A stretch of DNA of 64,000 nt from Clostridiales bacterium. Its GTDB lineage: Bacteria; Bacillota; Clostridia; Christensenellales; Aristaeellaceae. The stretch spans positions 19,358 through 83,357 of the forward strand of contig SVGS01000014.1 in assembly GCA_015056205.1 (NCBI GenBank), given 5' to 3'. The notes beneath the pieces were generated by a model, which was given only the letters and a program-made list of their open reading frames with translations, was not told the DNA's origin and did not search any database. The position numbers were made by a program, and so were the translations under genes. Shown here one piece after another: positions 55,904-64,000 of the stretch (position 1 is the first letter of the stretch; each line of letters begins with the position of its first letter).

Positions 55904-57442
55904 ATGAAAGAAATGATTCTGATTCTGGACTTCGGGGGCCAGTATACCCAGCTGATTGCCCGCCGGGTCCGGGAATGCCATGTTTATTCGGAAGTGATTC
56001 CCTGGCATACGCCTCTTCCGGAAATCCTGGCCCGCCAGCCGCGCGGCATCATCCTGTCCGGCGGACCTTCCGGCGTGCATGACGAAGGAGCGCCCCGGAT
56101 TGACCCGGCAATCTATGAGGCCGGAATCCCAATCCTGGGGATCTGCTACGGCATGCAGCTGACCGCGCTGCTGCTGGGAGGCCGGGTGGAGCGGGCCCGG
56201 GAGCGGGAATACGGGCGGATTACGGTACGAATGAAAGATCGCGACGGCCTGCTGGAAGGCCTGACCGAATCCTCCGTATGCTGGATGAGCCATACCTGGC
56301 AGGTGACGGAATGCCCTTCCGGTTTTCATGCCGTCGCCGAAACGGAGCATTGCCCCGTCGCCGCTATGGAGAACCGGGAAAAGCGCGTTTATGGCGTCCA
56401 GTTCCATCCGGAAGTGACCCATACGGCGGAAGGAAAGATCCTTCTGCTGAATTTCCTCTTTAAAATCTGCCGGTGCTCCGGGGACTGGAACATGAAGGCC
56501 TATGCCGAAACCGCCGTCCGGCAGATTCAGGACGCGGTGGGACCCGGAGGTACGGTGCTGCTCGCCCTTTCCGGTGGAGTGGATTCCTCTGTGGCGGCTG
56601 CGCTGATTTACCGGGCCATCGGCAACCGGCTTACCTGCGTGTTTGTGGACCACGGCCTGCTGCGCAAAGGTGAAAGCGATCAGGTCTGTCATGTGTTCAG
56701 CCATCTTTTCCCGGTCCGGTTTATCCGGGCGGACGCGGCGGATCGCTTTTTTGCGGATCTGAAAGGGGTGACCGATCCGGAGGAAAAGCGGCACATCATC
56801 GGCCGGGATTTTATCGAGGTGTTCAGAAAAGAAGCCCTGTCGCTGGGGAAAATGGACTATTTCGCGCAGGGAACCATTTATCCGGACGTAATCGAAAGCG
56901 GGCAGGGAAGCAATGCCGCCGTGATCAAGAGCCATCACAATGTCGGCGGCCTTCCGAATGAGCTGGGCTTCACGGAGCTGATCGAGCCGCTGCGCATGCT
57001 TTTCAAGGACGAGGTCCGCGCGCTGGGGGAGACCCTGGGACTGCCGCGGGAGCTGGTCTGGCGTCAGCCTTTCCCCGGCCCCGGACTGGCTGTCCGGATC
57101 ATTGGCGAGGTCACTCCGGAAAAGACGGCCATCGTTCGGGAGAGCGACGCCGTTTTCCGGGAGGAGATCGCCGCCGCGGGCCTGGACAGCCGGATCAGCC
57201 AGTACTTCGCGGTGCTGACAAATCTCCGGAGCGTCGGTGTCATGGGCGACGAGCGCACCTATGACTATACCATCGCGCTGCGGGCTGTGACCACAGACGA
57301 CTTCATGACTGCAGACTGGGCCCGTCTGCCTTACGAGCTGATCGAACGGGTTTCGGCCCGGATAGTCAACGAGGTTCCCCACGTCAGCCGGGTTGTGCTG
57401 GACGTAACCACCAAACCCCCGGCCTCTATCGAGTGGGAATAA
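55904..57442 (+). CDS. guaA: GMP synthase
   Basis: 512 residues from ATG 55904, GGGGAGCG upstream. It aminates XMP to GMP with glutamine. The amidotransferase domain has GICYGMQ (catalytic Cys) and VQFHPEV; the synthetase has the PP-loop [14 protein letters not shown] (about 225) and [10 protein letters not shown]; the C-terminal dimer domain ends [11 protein letters not shown]. All intact. The 3' end of guaA is a known attachment site for genomic islands, and an integrase gene stands 83 bp downstream pointing at it, so the last bases of guaA are probably an att site that restores the coding end. Confidence 0.97.
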   Translation: MKEMILILDFGGQYTQLIARRVRECHVYSEVIPWHTPLPEILARQPRGIILSGGPSGVHDEGAPRIDPAIYEAGIPILGICYGMQLTALLLGGRVERAREREYGRITVRMKDRDGLLEGLTESSVCWMSHTWQVTECPSGFHAVAETEHCPVAAMENREKRVYGVQFHPEVTHTAEGKILLLNFLFKICRCSGDWNMKAYAETAVRQIQDAVGPGGTVLLALSGGVDSSVAAALIYRAIGNRLTCVFVDHGLLRKGESDQVCHVFSHLFPVRFIRADAADRFFADLKGVTDPEEKRHIIGRDFIEVFRKEALSLGKMDYFAQGTIYPDVIESGQGSNAAVIKSHHNVGGLPNELGFTELIEPLRMLFKDEVRALGETLGLPRELVWRQPFPGPGLAVRIIGEVTPEKTAIVRESDAVFREEIAAAGLDSRISQYFAVLTNLRSVGVMGDERTYDYTIALRAVTTDDFMTADWARLPYELIERVSARIVNEVPHVSRVVLDVTTKPPASIEWE

Positions 57443-57554
57443 TGATTTCTTAACTTCCTCATCCTCGGATCGGTTGATTTTCAATCGTTTCCGGGGATGT
57501 TGTCTTTTTCCTGGCTACAAATTGGCTACATTTTTTCGCTTTTTTTGTAGCCAG
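57424..57554. mobile_element. Probable left attachment region and guaA terminator
   Basis: The guaA end (TCTATCGAGTGGGAATAA, 57425-57442) is the expected core. CATCC/GGATG (57460-57499) brackets a long imperfect stem and is followed by TTGTCTTTTT, a terminator for guaA. CTGGCTACAA (57511-57520) is inverted at 57545-57554 across the integrase stop, with a further GGCTACA between, like integrase arm sites. No matching copy of the guaA end was found near 63.4-64.0 kb. Confidence 0.55.
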
Positions 57555-58644
57555 CACTGTCCGAGCTTTTCGGGTCGATCGTCTCGTTCAGTATTCTGGC
57601 CACTTCCTGCTGCTTGTTGGGATACAGGTGGCTGTAGATGTCCATGGTGGTCTGAACCTTTTCGTGGCCCAGCCGTTCCGCGATCAGCAGCGGGGAGAAC
57701 CCCTTCTCCACCAGCAGCGACGCATGGCTGTGTCTCGTATCATGGACCCGGATCTTTTTCACTCCGGAGCGCCTGCACCCTTCTTCCATGATCTTGTACA
57801 GGAATTCTTTCTTATAGGGGAAGATTCGATCATCCTTTTTCAGCCCGTAGCACAGCCCCATGTATTCTTCCAGGCATTCGCACAGCTTATCCGGCATGGA
57901 TATCGTGCGGATGCTTTTCTGCGTTTTGGGCGTCGTGATGATCTCTTTTCCGTTCAGGTACTGATAGTTCTTGTTCACCGTCAGCATCTTCTTTTCCAGA
58001 TCGATGTCCGCCGGTGTCAGCGCCAGCAGTTCCCCTTCCCGGATTCCGGTATAGTACAGCGTCATGTAGATTGCGTACCAGACCGGCTCATCTTCAACGG
58101 ATTCGATGAATTTCTGGAATTCGTCCTGCGTCCAGAACTGCATCTCGTCCGCCTGCTTCTTCCCCATGCCGCCCGCCTTATGGCAGGGGTTCTCCTTCAG
58201 TCCGTAGTACTTCACCGCGTAATTGAAGATCGCAACCAGCTGGTTCTGTATCGTCCGCAGGTAAGTCTGCGAATAAGGCTTTCCATCTGCATCCCGATAC
58301 TTGGTCAGCGAGTTCTGCCACTTACGGATATCCGTGGGCTTAATCTCATTCAGCGGGATTTTCCTGAAGTACGGAAGGATCTTGGTATCAATCAGCCACT
58401 TTTTACTGCTCAGGGTGGTTTCCTTCAGGCGCTGCTTCATGTCCTCGTTATAGATCTCCACGAAGCTCCCGAATTTCATCCCGACATTGCCAGTGGATTG
58501 ACTGATGAATTCCTGTTCCCACTGTACGGCTTCACGCTTTGTCGCGAAGCCGCGCTTCTTCTTATGAACGGTTTTACCCGTCCAGTCCGTGATCCGGAGC
58601 TGACTCATCCAACGCCCCGTATCGCCATCCCTGGTTACCGACAT
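57526..58644 (-). CDS. Tyrosine integrase
   Basis: 372 residues from ATG 58644, AAAGGAGGTACT upstream. Arm-binding region at the N-terminus (MSVTRDGDTGRWMSQLRITD), a core-binding SAM-like domain (about 65-170), and the catalytic domain with Arg in YTGIREGELLALTPADID, HxxR in RVHDTRHSHASLL, His in LIAERLGHEKVQTT and the Tyr nucleophile in MDIYSHLYPN. It inserts and excises the element at guaA. It is oriented toward the att site, as usual for such islands. Confidence 0.93.
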   Translation of the reverse strand: MSVTRDGDTGRWMSQLRITDWTGKTVHKKKRGFATKREAVQWEQEFISQSTGNVGMKFGSFVEIYNEDMKQRLKETTLSSKKWLIDTKILPYFRKIPLNEIKPTDIRKWQNSLTKYRDADGKPYSQTYLRTIQNQLVAIFNYAVKYYGLKENPCHKAGGMGKKQADEMQFWTQDEFQKFIESVEDEPVWYAIYMTLYYTGIREGELLALTPADIDLEKKMLTVNKNYQYLNGKEIITTPKTQKSIRTISMPDKLCECLEEYMGLCYGLKKDDRIFPYKKEFLYKIMEEGCRRSGVKKIRVHDTRHSHASLLVEKGFSPLLIAERLGHEKVQTTMDIYSHLYPNKQQEVARILNETIDPKSSDSAGYKKSEKM

Positions 58645-58685
58645 AGTACCTCCTTTCCCTCAGACTTATATCCGCCATTCCGTGA

Positions 58686-59294
58686 TTACTCATTCGGTGA
58701 TCCCTCCTTCTGCAGACTTTCCAGATACTCGTTTCTCCGCCTGATCCGCTCTTCTTTGGACAGCTCCTTTGGCTCGACAAGTTCAACAGGCGTCGCCGCG
58801 TAATACGCCAGCGTCTGTTCCTGCCACTTCTGATAGGCTGCCTGCGTCAGAGCGTAACTGCGGAGTTCTTCCCGCTGTCCCTCCCAGTCTTCCAGGAACA
58901 GGCACATGTCCGCGTTCAGGGGAGATTGTTTATCTTTCCCCTTGAAAGTCAGCGCACATTGCCATTCCCGGCTGTGCGGAGGACGGTTTACATTAATTGA
59001 GAAATTCAGTCCGTCCACCTGCTCAATGTGGAAGAGGAAGTTCAGCACGTCCGCCATGCTCGTGATCGGTGTAACCTCCGTATCATAGCCAAGGATATAG
59101 GTCGGCGTGCTGTCCAGTACCTTCGCCAGATCATTGACCACCCCGACAGAAACCTCAATCTCGCCCGTTTCATATTTCTGAACAGTGCGAAGAGATTTCC
59201 CGATCAGGTTCGCCAGCTCGATCTGGTTCAGATGCTTTTTCTTGCGGAGCGCCTTGATTCTTGCTCCGACAGCGGAATAGTCGAAAGTCTCCAC
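58686..59294 (-). CDS. XRE-family element repressor
   Basis: 202 residues from ATG 59294. N-terminal helix-turn-helix: IKALRKKKHLNQIELANLIG then KSLRTVQKYETGEIEVS. The C-terminal 120 residues (LNFSINVNRPPHSREWQCAL...) are a sensor-like domain typical of element repressors; no LexA-type protease motif is seen. Divergent from the small HTH protein, so it likely controls both the integrase and the mobilization genes. It ends 42 bases before the integrase start. Confidence 0.85.
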   Translation of the reverse strand: METFDYSAVGARIKALRKKKHLNQIELANLIGKSLRTVQKYETGEIEVSVGVVNDLAKVLDSTPTYILGYDTEVTPITSMADVLNFLFHIEQVDGLNFSINVNRPPHSREWQCALTFKGKDKQSPLNADMCLFLEDWEGQREELRSYALTQAAYQKWQEQTLAYYAATPVELVEPKELSKEERIRRRNEYLESLQKEGSPNE

Positions 59295-59490
59295 GAAGTA
59301 TCACCTCGTACATAAGATATCACAAACTTATACGAATTGCAAGTACGTTTTTTATTTCTTTTTGATGTTGACAAATGCATTTTGGATGCTATAATTTGAT
59401 ATGCGCATTATAAGTGCGTTTTTTGGAAAATAGATTCCAAGATAGCCGCATGAAAGATGCATGAATCGAGATTGGAAAGGAGGGTTGTCC

Positions 59491-59709
59491 ATGAAAGCGC
59501 AGTTTATCACCGCGGAGGAAGTTCAGGATGTCCTGGGCGTAAGCCGCAGCAAGGCTTACCAGATCGTTCAGGGCATGAATCGTGAGCTGAAGGCGCAGGG
59601 GTTCATTACCATCTCCGGTAAGTGCCCCATCGCTTACTTCCGGAAGAAGTTCTACGGACTTGAGTTCGATCAGAACGACCGGATTACTCCCGCCCCGTGC
59701 AGTGCCTGA
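59491..59709 (+). CDS. Small HTH protein, excisionase-like
   Basis: 72 residues from ATG 59491, GGAAAGGAGGG upstream. MKAQFITAEEVQDVLGVSRS is a MerR/excisionase-type helix-turn-helix followed by KAYQIVQGMNREL and a short basic tail. Proteins of this size next to an XRE repressor are typical of Firmicutes integrative elements and may act as excisionase or regulator. The bases 59295-59490 hold the divergent promoters; I see no clear operator. Confidence 0.6.
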   Translation: MKAQFITAEEVQDVLGVSRSKAYQIVQGMNRELKAQGFITISGKCPIAYFRKKFYGLEFDQNDRITPAPCSA

Positions 59710-59770
59710 TGAAGGCAAAACCGCATTGCCGATGCGGTAAATCGGCAAAACTATGAAAGGAAGGTAAGTT

Positions 59771-60709
59771 ATGATTACTGATTCTCGTGAACTGAAGTCC
59801 TACCACGTGATCATCGGTGTTGATCAGGGGTATGGCAACATCAAGACGGCGAACGCCTGCTTCAAAGCAGGCGTCACCGTCTATGACAAGGATCCCTATT
59901 TCAAGGGAGACATGGTCTTCTATGGCGGGAAGTACTATGTCATCGGCGAACAGCACAAGGCCTTCATCAAGGATAAGGATGAAGATGAGGATTACTACGT
60001 CCTCACCCTTGCGGCTATCGCCAAAGAAATGAAGCTGGCAGGAATGAATTACGCCCTTGTCTTCCTAGCAGTCGGCGTTCCCCTGAACTGGATTGCCGAA
60101 CAGCGTGACCGCTTCCGGAAATACCTGCAGGCGAACAGGCATGTGGTGTTCTGGCTGAACGGCGAGCAGTACACCGTTGACATCGACGGCGTGGAGATCT
60201 TTCCCCAGGGATTCGCCCATGTGGTTCCCTATATCGCCAAGCTGGAAGGAATCACCATGATCTGTGATATCGGCAACGGCACGATCAACGTGATGAAGCT
60301 GACCAATGGGATTCCGAGCCAGGCAGCGTGTTATACGCGGAGGCTCGGCGTCAACCAGTGCATGATCCGGATTCAGGAAAGGATGCAGCAGGAATACGGG
60401 ACTTCCGCGGAAGAGAAACTCGTTGAGGAAGTCCTGATCACCGGCACCGCCAGGATGGGAGAAAAGGCGCTGGCCATCATCCGGGAAGAAGCGACGAAGT
60501 ACGCGGATGAAGTCATGGGACTGCTCCGGGAACTCGGATACACTCCGGACCTGATGAACCTGCACATCGTCGGAGGCGGCGGGTGCATCATCAAAAACTT
60601 CGGAACGTATGACGAAAGCCGGGTCACGATCAACGACGACATCATGGCCGCGGCCAAGGGCTATGAGTACCTCGCTCAGGGAAAACTGGAGAGGCAGGGA
60701 ATGCTGTGA
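59771..60709 (+). CDS. ParM/StbA-like actin
   Basis: 312 residues from ATG 59771, GAAAGGAAGG upstream. Actin-fold nucleotide motifs: VIIGVDQGYGNIKTAN (phosphate 1), MICDIGNGTINVMKL (phosphate 2) and LHIVGGGGCIIKNF (adenosine). It forms filaments that move plasmid copies apart in plasmids; in an integrated element it may aid stability while excised. It overlaps the next gene by the pattern GTGA. Present on many Clostridia conjugative elements. Confidence 0.85.
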   Translation: MITDSRELKSYHVIIGVDQGYGNIKTANACFKAGVTVYDKDPYFKGDMVFYGGKYYVIGEQHKAFIKDKDEDEDYYVLTLAAIAKEMKLAGMNYALVFLAVGVPLNWIAEQRDRFRKYLQANRHVVFWLNGEQYTVDIDGVEIFPQGFAHVVPYIAKLEGITMICDIGNGTINVMKLTNGIPSQAACYTRRLGVNQCMIRIQERMQQEYGTSAEEKLVEEVLITGTARMGEKALAIIREEATKYADEVMGLLRELGYTPDLMNLHIVGGGGCIIKNFGTYDESRVTINDDIMAAAKGYEYLAQGKLERQGML

Positions 60710-61092
60710 GCGGGAAAAGCGCTATCGTCAACACCAATCTCCGCCTCAACCTGAACCGGGAGGAGGACCGTCTGGCCTGGGAGCATCTGCAAAGCAGGGA
60801 TAAAACCCTGTTCCCTTCTTACAGCAAAACAGTCGTTATAGCGCTGAATGATTTCTTCCGCCGGCAGCAGATGCTGGCGGAAGATCCTTTGCTGGAAACC
60901 AGGGAACGCGAAGATGCCTTCTGCCGGAAACTGTCCGATTCCGTCGTCCGCGATCTGAAACCGATCCTTGCCAATCTCACCGTCCAGACTGTTCCTGCCC
61001 CCGAAAGCAGGAACGAACCGACCGCGATCCCCGACGACCAGGCGCAGCGCAACCGAGAACTGGCGGATCAGGCGCTGAGCGTCTTTGGCTGA
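60706..61092 (+). CDS. ParR-like partition partner
   Basis: 128 residues from GTG 60706, overlapping the ParM-like stop. The first 50 residues (SAIVNTNLRLNLNREEDRLA) suggest a ribbon-helix-helix domain like ParR centromere-binding proteins, with a disordered acidic C-terminus (PAPESRNEPTAIPDDQA). The gene order ParM then ParR is the usual one. Family assignment rests on position and the RHH-like start. Confidence 0.6.
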   Translation: MSGKSAIVNTNLRLNLNREEDRLAWEHLQSRDKTLFPSYSKTVVIALNDFFRRQQMLAEDPLLETREREDAFCRKLSDSVVRDLKPILANLTVQTVPAPESRNEPTAIPDDQAQRNRELADQALSVFG

Positions 61093-61200
61093 GCAGCAGC
61101 CAATTTCCCCCGATTTTGAAGCCACTTTTCCCGACTGGCTGCAAAAACAAGCAGATTTGCAGCCAGTTTGGGAGATTCCGATAGAAGGAGGACAGCCAAT

Positions 61201-61605
61201 ATGAACCGGAATCGAAGCCATCTGAAATGGCAGGAAAACCAACCAGTACGGAAAGGAGAAGAACCCATGGAAACCAGGAAAAAACAACGGCCCCGGGGAC
61301 GGCGGGTTTTCAATCGGAGCCTGCGGCATACGTCACTGAGAAGTGCGCACTTCTATACAGGTGTCCCACCTGTATTCGTGCGCCCTCCGGGGGACCTGCC
61401 CGCTGCATCCCAATGCAGCCGGTCAGGTGGAGCCGGGAAAAGCAATGCTGCTTTCCCGGCTCTGTCCAAGGGCTCAATCGCCCTTGCGCCGCGTTGCGGC
61501 TATCCCGAAGTACGGATGAACGTCGCTGCCTGCGACATTCATCCTTCCCATCACTGTGCACGCTACCCGCGTGCAATCCATCATGAAGGAGGCTGTTGCA
61601 TATGA
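61201..61605 (+). CDS. Doubtful ORF across the stem-loop array
   Basis: ATG 61201 (MNRNRSHLKWQENQPVRKGE) and ATG 61267 (METRKKQRPRGRRVFNR) are in one frame and each has a good Shine-Dalgarno (GAAGGAGG; AAAGGAG). Beyond about residue 45 the frame runs through a tightly packed series of palindromes and its residues look accidental (Cys/Pro/Arg-rich). The starts may serve a short basic leader peptide of about 40-60 residues. Two other frames are open too, which argues against a long protein. Confidence 0.3.
   Translation: MNRNRSHLKWQENQPVRKGEEPMETRKKQRPRGRRVFNRSLRHTSLRSAHFYTGVPPVFVRPPGDLPAASQCSRSGGAGKSNAAFPALSKGSIALAPRCGYPEVRMNVAACDIHPSHHCARYPRAIHHEGGCCI
61340..61575 (+). ncRNA. Array of eight stem-loops upstream of the mobilization genes
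   Basis: In 236 bases: GAAGTGCGCACTTC (61340-61353); TACAGGTG/CACCTGTA (61356-61374); ACCTG/CAGGT outer and GCTGCAT/ATGCAGC inner (61394-61428); AGCCGGGAAA/TTTCCCGGCT (61431-61461); CAAGGGC/GCCCTTG (61467-61486); GCCGC/GCGGC (61488-61500); GGATGAAcGTCGC with GCGACaTTCATCC (61514-61544); TGCACGC/GCGTGCA (61557-61575). Nearly every base is paired. It may be an oriT, a structured RNA or an attenuator. Type is given as ncRNA for want of a better term. Confidence 0.6.
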
Positions 61606-61913
61606 AAAAGAAAGAACAGCCTCACACCAATCTTGCTGACGCTGAGCGTCAGCTCAAACAGGCGCAGCATCGTCTCCAGCGGGAAGAAAACAAGAAGGCG
61701 TATCAGCGCTCGAAAAAGGAAAAAGAACGTGCGCATCGCCTGATCACCCGCGGAGCCGAGATCGAACACTTCTTTCCTGAAATCAAGTACCTGACGGAAA
61801 CAGAGTTTTACGATCTGGCGGAAATGCTGCATGATATTCCCGCCGTGAAGGCACTGTTTCAGGAAAGGGCTGCCCTGCATGTAGATCCTCATCCGGAAAA
61901 GGAGGCGGGCTGA
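61602..61913 (+). CDS. DUF3847-type mobilization accessory protein
   Basis: 103 residues from ATG 61602, GAAGGAGG twelve bases upstream. A long basic coiled coil (NLADAERQLKQAQHRLQREE) is followed by AHRLITRGAEIEHFFPEIKY and LTETEFYDLAEMLHDIPAVK. The RLITRGAxxEHFFP segment is typical of small DUF3847 proteins encoded directly before MobA/MobL relaxases in Firmicutes elements. It probably binds oriT DNA with the relaxase. One base separates it from the relaxase gene. Confidence 0.7.
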   Translation: MKKKEQPHTNLADAERQLKQAQHRLQREENKKAYQRSKKEKERAHRLITRGAEIEHFFPEIKYLTETEFYDLAEMLHDIPAVKALFQERAALHVDPHPEKEAG

Positions 61914-61914
61914 T

Positions 61915-63414
61915 ATGGCACTGTGTCATTTCCATGTAGGCCATATCGGACGCGCCGGCGGTCAGAGCGCCATCGCGTCCTCCGCCTACCGAGCGGGAGA
62001 AGAACTGTACAGCGAATACTACGGGGAAACCAACGATTTCACCCGCAAAGGCGGCGTGACCTATACGGAGATCATGCTGCCGCCGAACGCGCCGCCGGAA
62101 TACAAAGACCGGCAGACGCTCTGGAACGCGGTGGAAGAAGTGGAGAAGCACAAGAAGGCGCAGCTGGCATACAGCTTTGATATTGCCCTTCAGAATGAGT
62201 TTACACCGGAAGAAAACCTCGAGCTGGCAAGGACATTCGTACAGGAATGCCTGGTCGATAAAGGGATGATCGCGGATCTGGCGATCCATGAACCGGATAA
62301 GGGGGACGATGGCATCCCGAATCCACACTTCCATGTGATGACAACCATGCGTCCGCTGAATCCGGACGGTTCCTGGGGCAACAAACAGCGCCGGGAGTAT
62401 GTGCTGGACGAAAACGGGAACCGGAAGAAGGATGAAAACGGGAATTACATCTTCAATGCCGTTCACACCACGGACTGGCATACGCCGGAAACGCTGATCT
62501 GGTGGCGGGAATGCTGGTGCAAACTGAACAATGAACTCTTTGAACGCAAGGGTCTCGATATCCGGCTCGATCCCCGCAGTTATGAGGAACGGGGCATCGA
62601 CCAGATTCCAACCATTCATGAGGGGCCGCAGGTTCGGCAGATGGAAGCCCGTGGCATCCCGACTGAAAAGGGCGACAAGAACCGCTGGATCAAGGCGACG
62701 AATAACCTGATTGAAAAACTGAAATCCAAAATCCAGAGCATTCTTGAATGGATCAAAGAGCAGAAGGCAAAACTGCTGCAATCGAAGGAACCAGCCCCGA
62801 TTACGCCCATTGATCGGATCAGGCAGTACTACAAACAGGAAACCCGCAAATCCGGGAAGAATCCGGAAACTGATAAGCTTCTGAAGGAAATGGCAGACAG
62901 TATCCGGCTGATGGAGGAAAGCGGAATTCAGACCATGGATGATCTGGACAGGTTTGTCGGGGAACTGGACAGTCAGGTCAGCAGCATCCTGGCTGAATGC
63001 CGGGAGATTGACAGTCAGATCAGGGATCTGGATACCAAAATACAGTTGGGCGAAACCGTCGTAGAAAACAAGCCAGTCATCGACCAGATGAACGAGATCC
63101 ATTTTAAAACCAGGCGGGAGAAATTCGCTCAGACGCACAGGGAAGAAATCAACCAGTACTACTCTGCAAAACGCACACTAAAAGAAAAATGCAAAGTACC
63201 GAAAATCGCCCTATCCTCCTGGAAAAAGGAAAAGCAGCAGCTTCGGGTAAAAAAGACCGGATTGGAAGAACAGTGTAAACCGATCCGGAAAAAGGTCGAC
63301 AGGCTCATGAAAATCAGATATCAGGCCTATACCGTCGAAAGAGCAGAAGAAAGAACCCGCGATCAGCAGAAAATACTGATCAGTAATAAAACGCGGAATC
63401 AACCAGAACGGTGA
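61915..63414 (+). CDS. MobA/MobL-family relaxase (MOBQ)
   Basis: 499 residues from ATG 61915, GGAGGCGGGCTGAT upstream. The N-terminal relaxase domain has CHFHVGHIGRAGGQSAIASS (about 4-23), AYRAGEELYSEYYGE with the candidate catalytic Tyr, and the metal-binding histidines in NPHFHVMTTMRPL (about 140). The C-terminal 250 residues are a charged coiled coil without a primase or helicase domain. Relaxases nick oriT and carry the strand into the recipient. No type IV secretion genes are in view, so the element is mobilizable rather than self-transmissible, as far as visible. Confidence 0.9.
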   Translation: MALCHFHVGHIGRAGGQSAIASSAYRAGEELYSEYYGETNDFTRKGGVTYTEIMLPPNAPPEYKDRQTLWNAVEEVEKHKKAQLAYSFDIALQNEFTPEENLELARTFVQECLVDKGMIADLAIHEPDKGDDGIPNPHFHVMTTMRPLNPDGSWGNKQRREYVLDENGNRKKDENGNYIFNAVHTTDWHTPETLIWWRECWCKLNNELFERKGLDIRLDPRSYEERGIDQIPTIHEGPQVRQMEARGIPTEKGDKNRWIKATNNLIEKLKSKIQSILEWIKEQKAKLLQSKEPAPITPIDRIRQYYKQETRKSGKNPETDKLLKEMADSIRLMEESGIQTMDDLDRFVGELDSQVSSILAECREIDSQIRDLDTKIQLGETVVENKPVIDQMNEIHFKTRREKFAQTHREEINQYYSAKRTLKEKCKVPKIALSSWKKEKQQLRVKKTGLEEQCKPIRKKVDRLMKIRYQAYTVERAEERTRDQQKILISNKTRNQPER

Positions 63415-63415
63415 T

Positions 63416-63870
63416 TCATAAACTTATCACTCCCTGATCCATTTCGTGAACAGTATCACACAGTTCATCAATATCTTGGGCGAAATGGCTGGCAAGGAGG
63501 ATGGTTTTGCCCTGGGCTTTCAGATCAAGAAGCAAAGAGCGAATATCCTTGACGCCGTTCTTATCTAAACCATTCATAGGCTCGTCCAAGATGAGCAGGG
63601 ATGGGTCGTCAAGCAGCGCCTGCGCAATGCCCAACCGCTGCCGCATCCCCAGGGAATACTGACCCACCTTCTTTTTCATGGCAGGATCAAGCCCTACCAC
63701 GCGAATGAGATTAGCGACTTTTTCGCGCGTTGCGCATTTCCCCAGTTTCGCCAGCCACAGAAGATTCTTCAGACCTGTTTCATGAATCAGGAAACCGGGC
63801 GTTTCAATGAGCATTCCGGTATCCGGGGCAAAATCACAATCTGTGCTGATCGTTTTGCCGAAAACTATAA
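63416..63870 (-). pseudogene. ABC transporter ATPase, N-terminally truncated
   Basis: Open frame from about 63870 (KVIVFGKTISTD) to 63416. Signature LGMRQRLGIAQALL, Walker B LLILDEPMNGLD and the switch His in LLASHF are intact, and FAPDTGMLIETPGFL matches bacitracin/lantibiotic-export ATPases (BcrA type). The Walker A part is missing because the sequence switches at about 63870 to an unrelated gene. A product from ATG 63814 could not bind ATP normally. It is tail-to-tail with the relaxase gene. Confidence 0.75.
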
Positions 63871-63872
63871 CT

Positions 63873-64000
63873 TTAGTTGTCGCTGATCTTCAGGGTTCCC
63901 TCGATATTCAGGATCTTTCCGTTATAGCTGAAATAAAGGCCGCCGCCCTGGTATTTCGCGGTGTTGTCGGTAATCGTGTTTGTCCCCTTCAGGGTCAGGG
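63873..64000 (-). CDS. Beta-helix surface protein, fragment at window edge
   Basis: The minus-strand frame enters from the right edge and ends at TAA 63873-63875. It reads GTNTITDNTAKYQGGGLYFS then ILNIEGTLKISDN, the pattern of polymorphic-membrane-protein or adhesin beta-helix repeats (NTA..GGGLY). The stop falls exactly where the ABC-ATPase fragment starts, so the gene is probably cut by the same junction and more of its C-terminus lost. Confidence 0.55.
   Translation of the reverse strand, partial: LTLKGTNTITDNTAKYQGGGLYFSYNGKILNIEGTLKISDN

Noticed and set aside
61340..61575. CRISPR array or tandem repeat
   Set aside because: The stem-loops differ in sequence from each other; there is no repeated unit.

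Overview
The window is GC-rich bacterial DNA with Firmicutes-style promoters (TTGACA/TATAAT), strong Shine-Dalgarno sites, a GlnA/ANTAR/GltB nitrogen block, LL-diaminopimelate aminotransferase, BspA-type LRR protein, RbsABC-type sugar importer, serine-recombinase cassettes and a MobQ-type relaxase. I infer an uncultured anaerobic gut or rumen Clostridia; the exact taxon cannot be fixed from the sequence alone. No rRNA, tRNA or CRISPR array was recognised.

Positions 1-5326 and 26469-31711 are the two halves of one prophage late operon, all on the minus strand: terS, terL, DUF1073-type portal, protease/scaffold, a decoration-like protein, major capsid, a small repeat protein, a secreted LRR protein, head-tail connectors, neck terminator and a DUF3383-type contractile tail sheath. 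The major capsid gene is cut in two by a 21.1 kb insertion (about 5329-26468). Removing it at a shared AT dinucleotide restores a continuous 335-codon capsid frame. The insertion carries, next to its left end, two overlapping large serine recombinases and three small companion genes. Its cargo is a xylo-oligosaccharide-type locus (GH3, GH120 beta-xylosidase, GH2, sugar ABC importer with two permeases, rhodanese-fused protein, divergent ROK regulator). At its right end lies a patch of truncated genes (EAL, XRE, DndD-like ATPase).

Positions 31.7-57.5 kb are chromosomal core metabolism: glgB; an operon glmS-purA-purB-pyrG; a three-gene ABC importer of the TrpX type; an Amt-PII fusion; an operon glnA-ANTAR regulator-gltB-purC with overlapping start/stop codons; and a divergent set dapL-asnB-guaA. 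Four of these units (glmS, glnA, amt-PII, dapL) have the same leader design: a near-consensus promoter, then at once a terminator-type hairpin whose upstream arm contains the motif GCAARGGYGY, able to form a hexaloop hairpin with A1 and G4. That is the hallmark of ANTAR protein RNA targets, and an ANTAR protein is encoded in the same block. The genes share glutamine/glutamate chemistry, so a local ANTAR antitermination regulon for nitrogen is the most economical reading.

Positions 57.5-63.9 kb hold an integrated mobilizable element directly behind guaA, a known integration site: tyrosine integrase, XRE repressor, small HTH protein, ParM-like and ParR-like partition pair, a remarkable array of stem-loops, a DUF3847-type protein and a MobA/MobL relaxase. 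It ends in a broken ABC ATPase gene joined to a broken beta-helix surface protein at the right edge.
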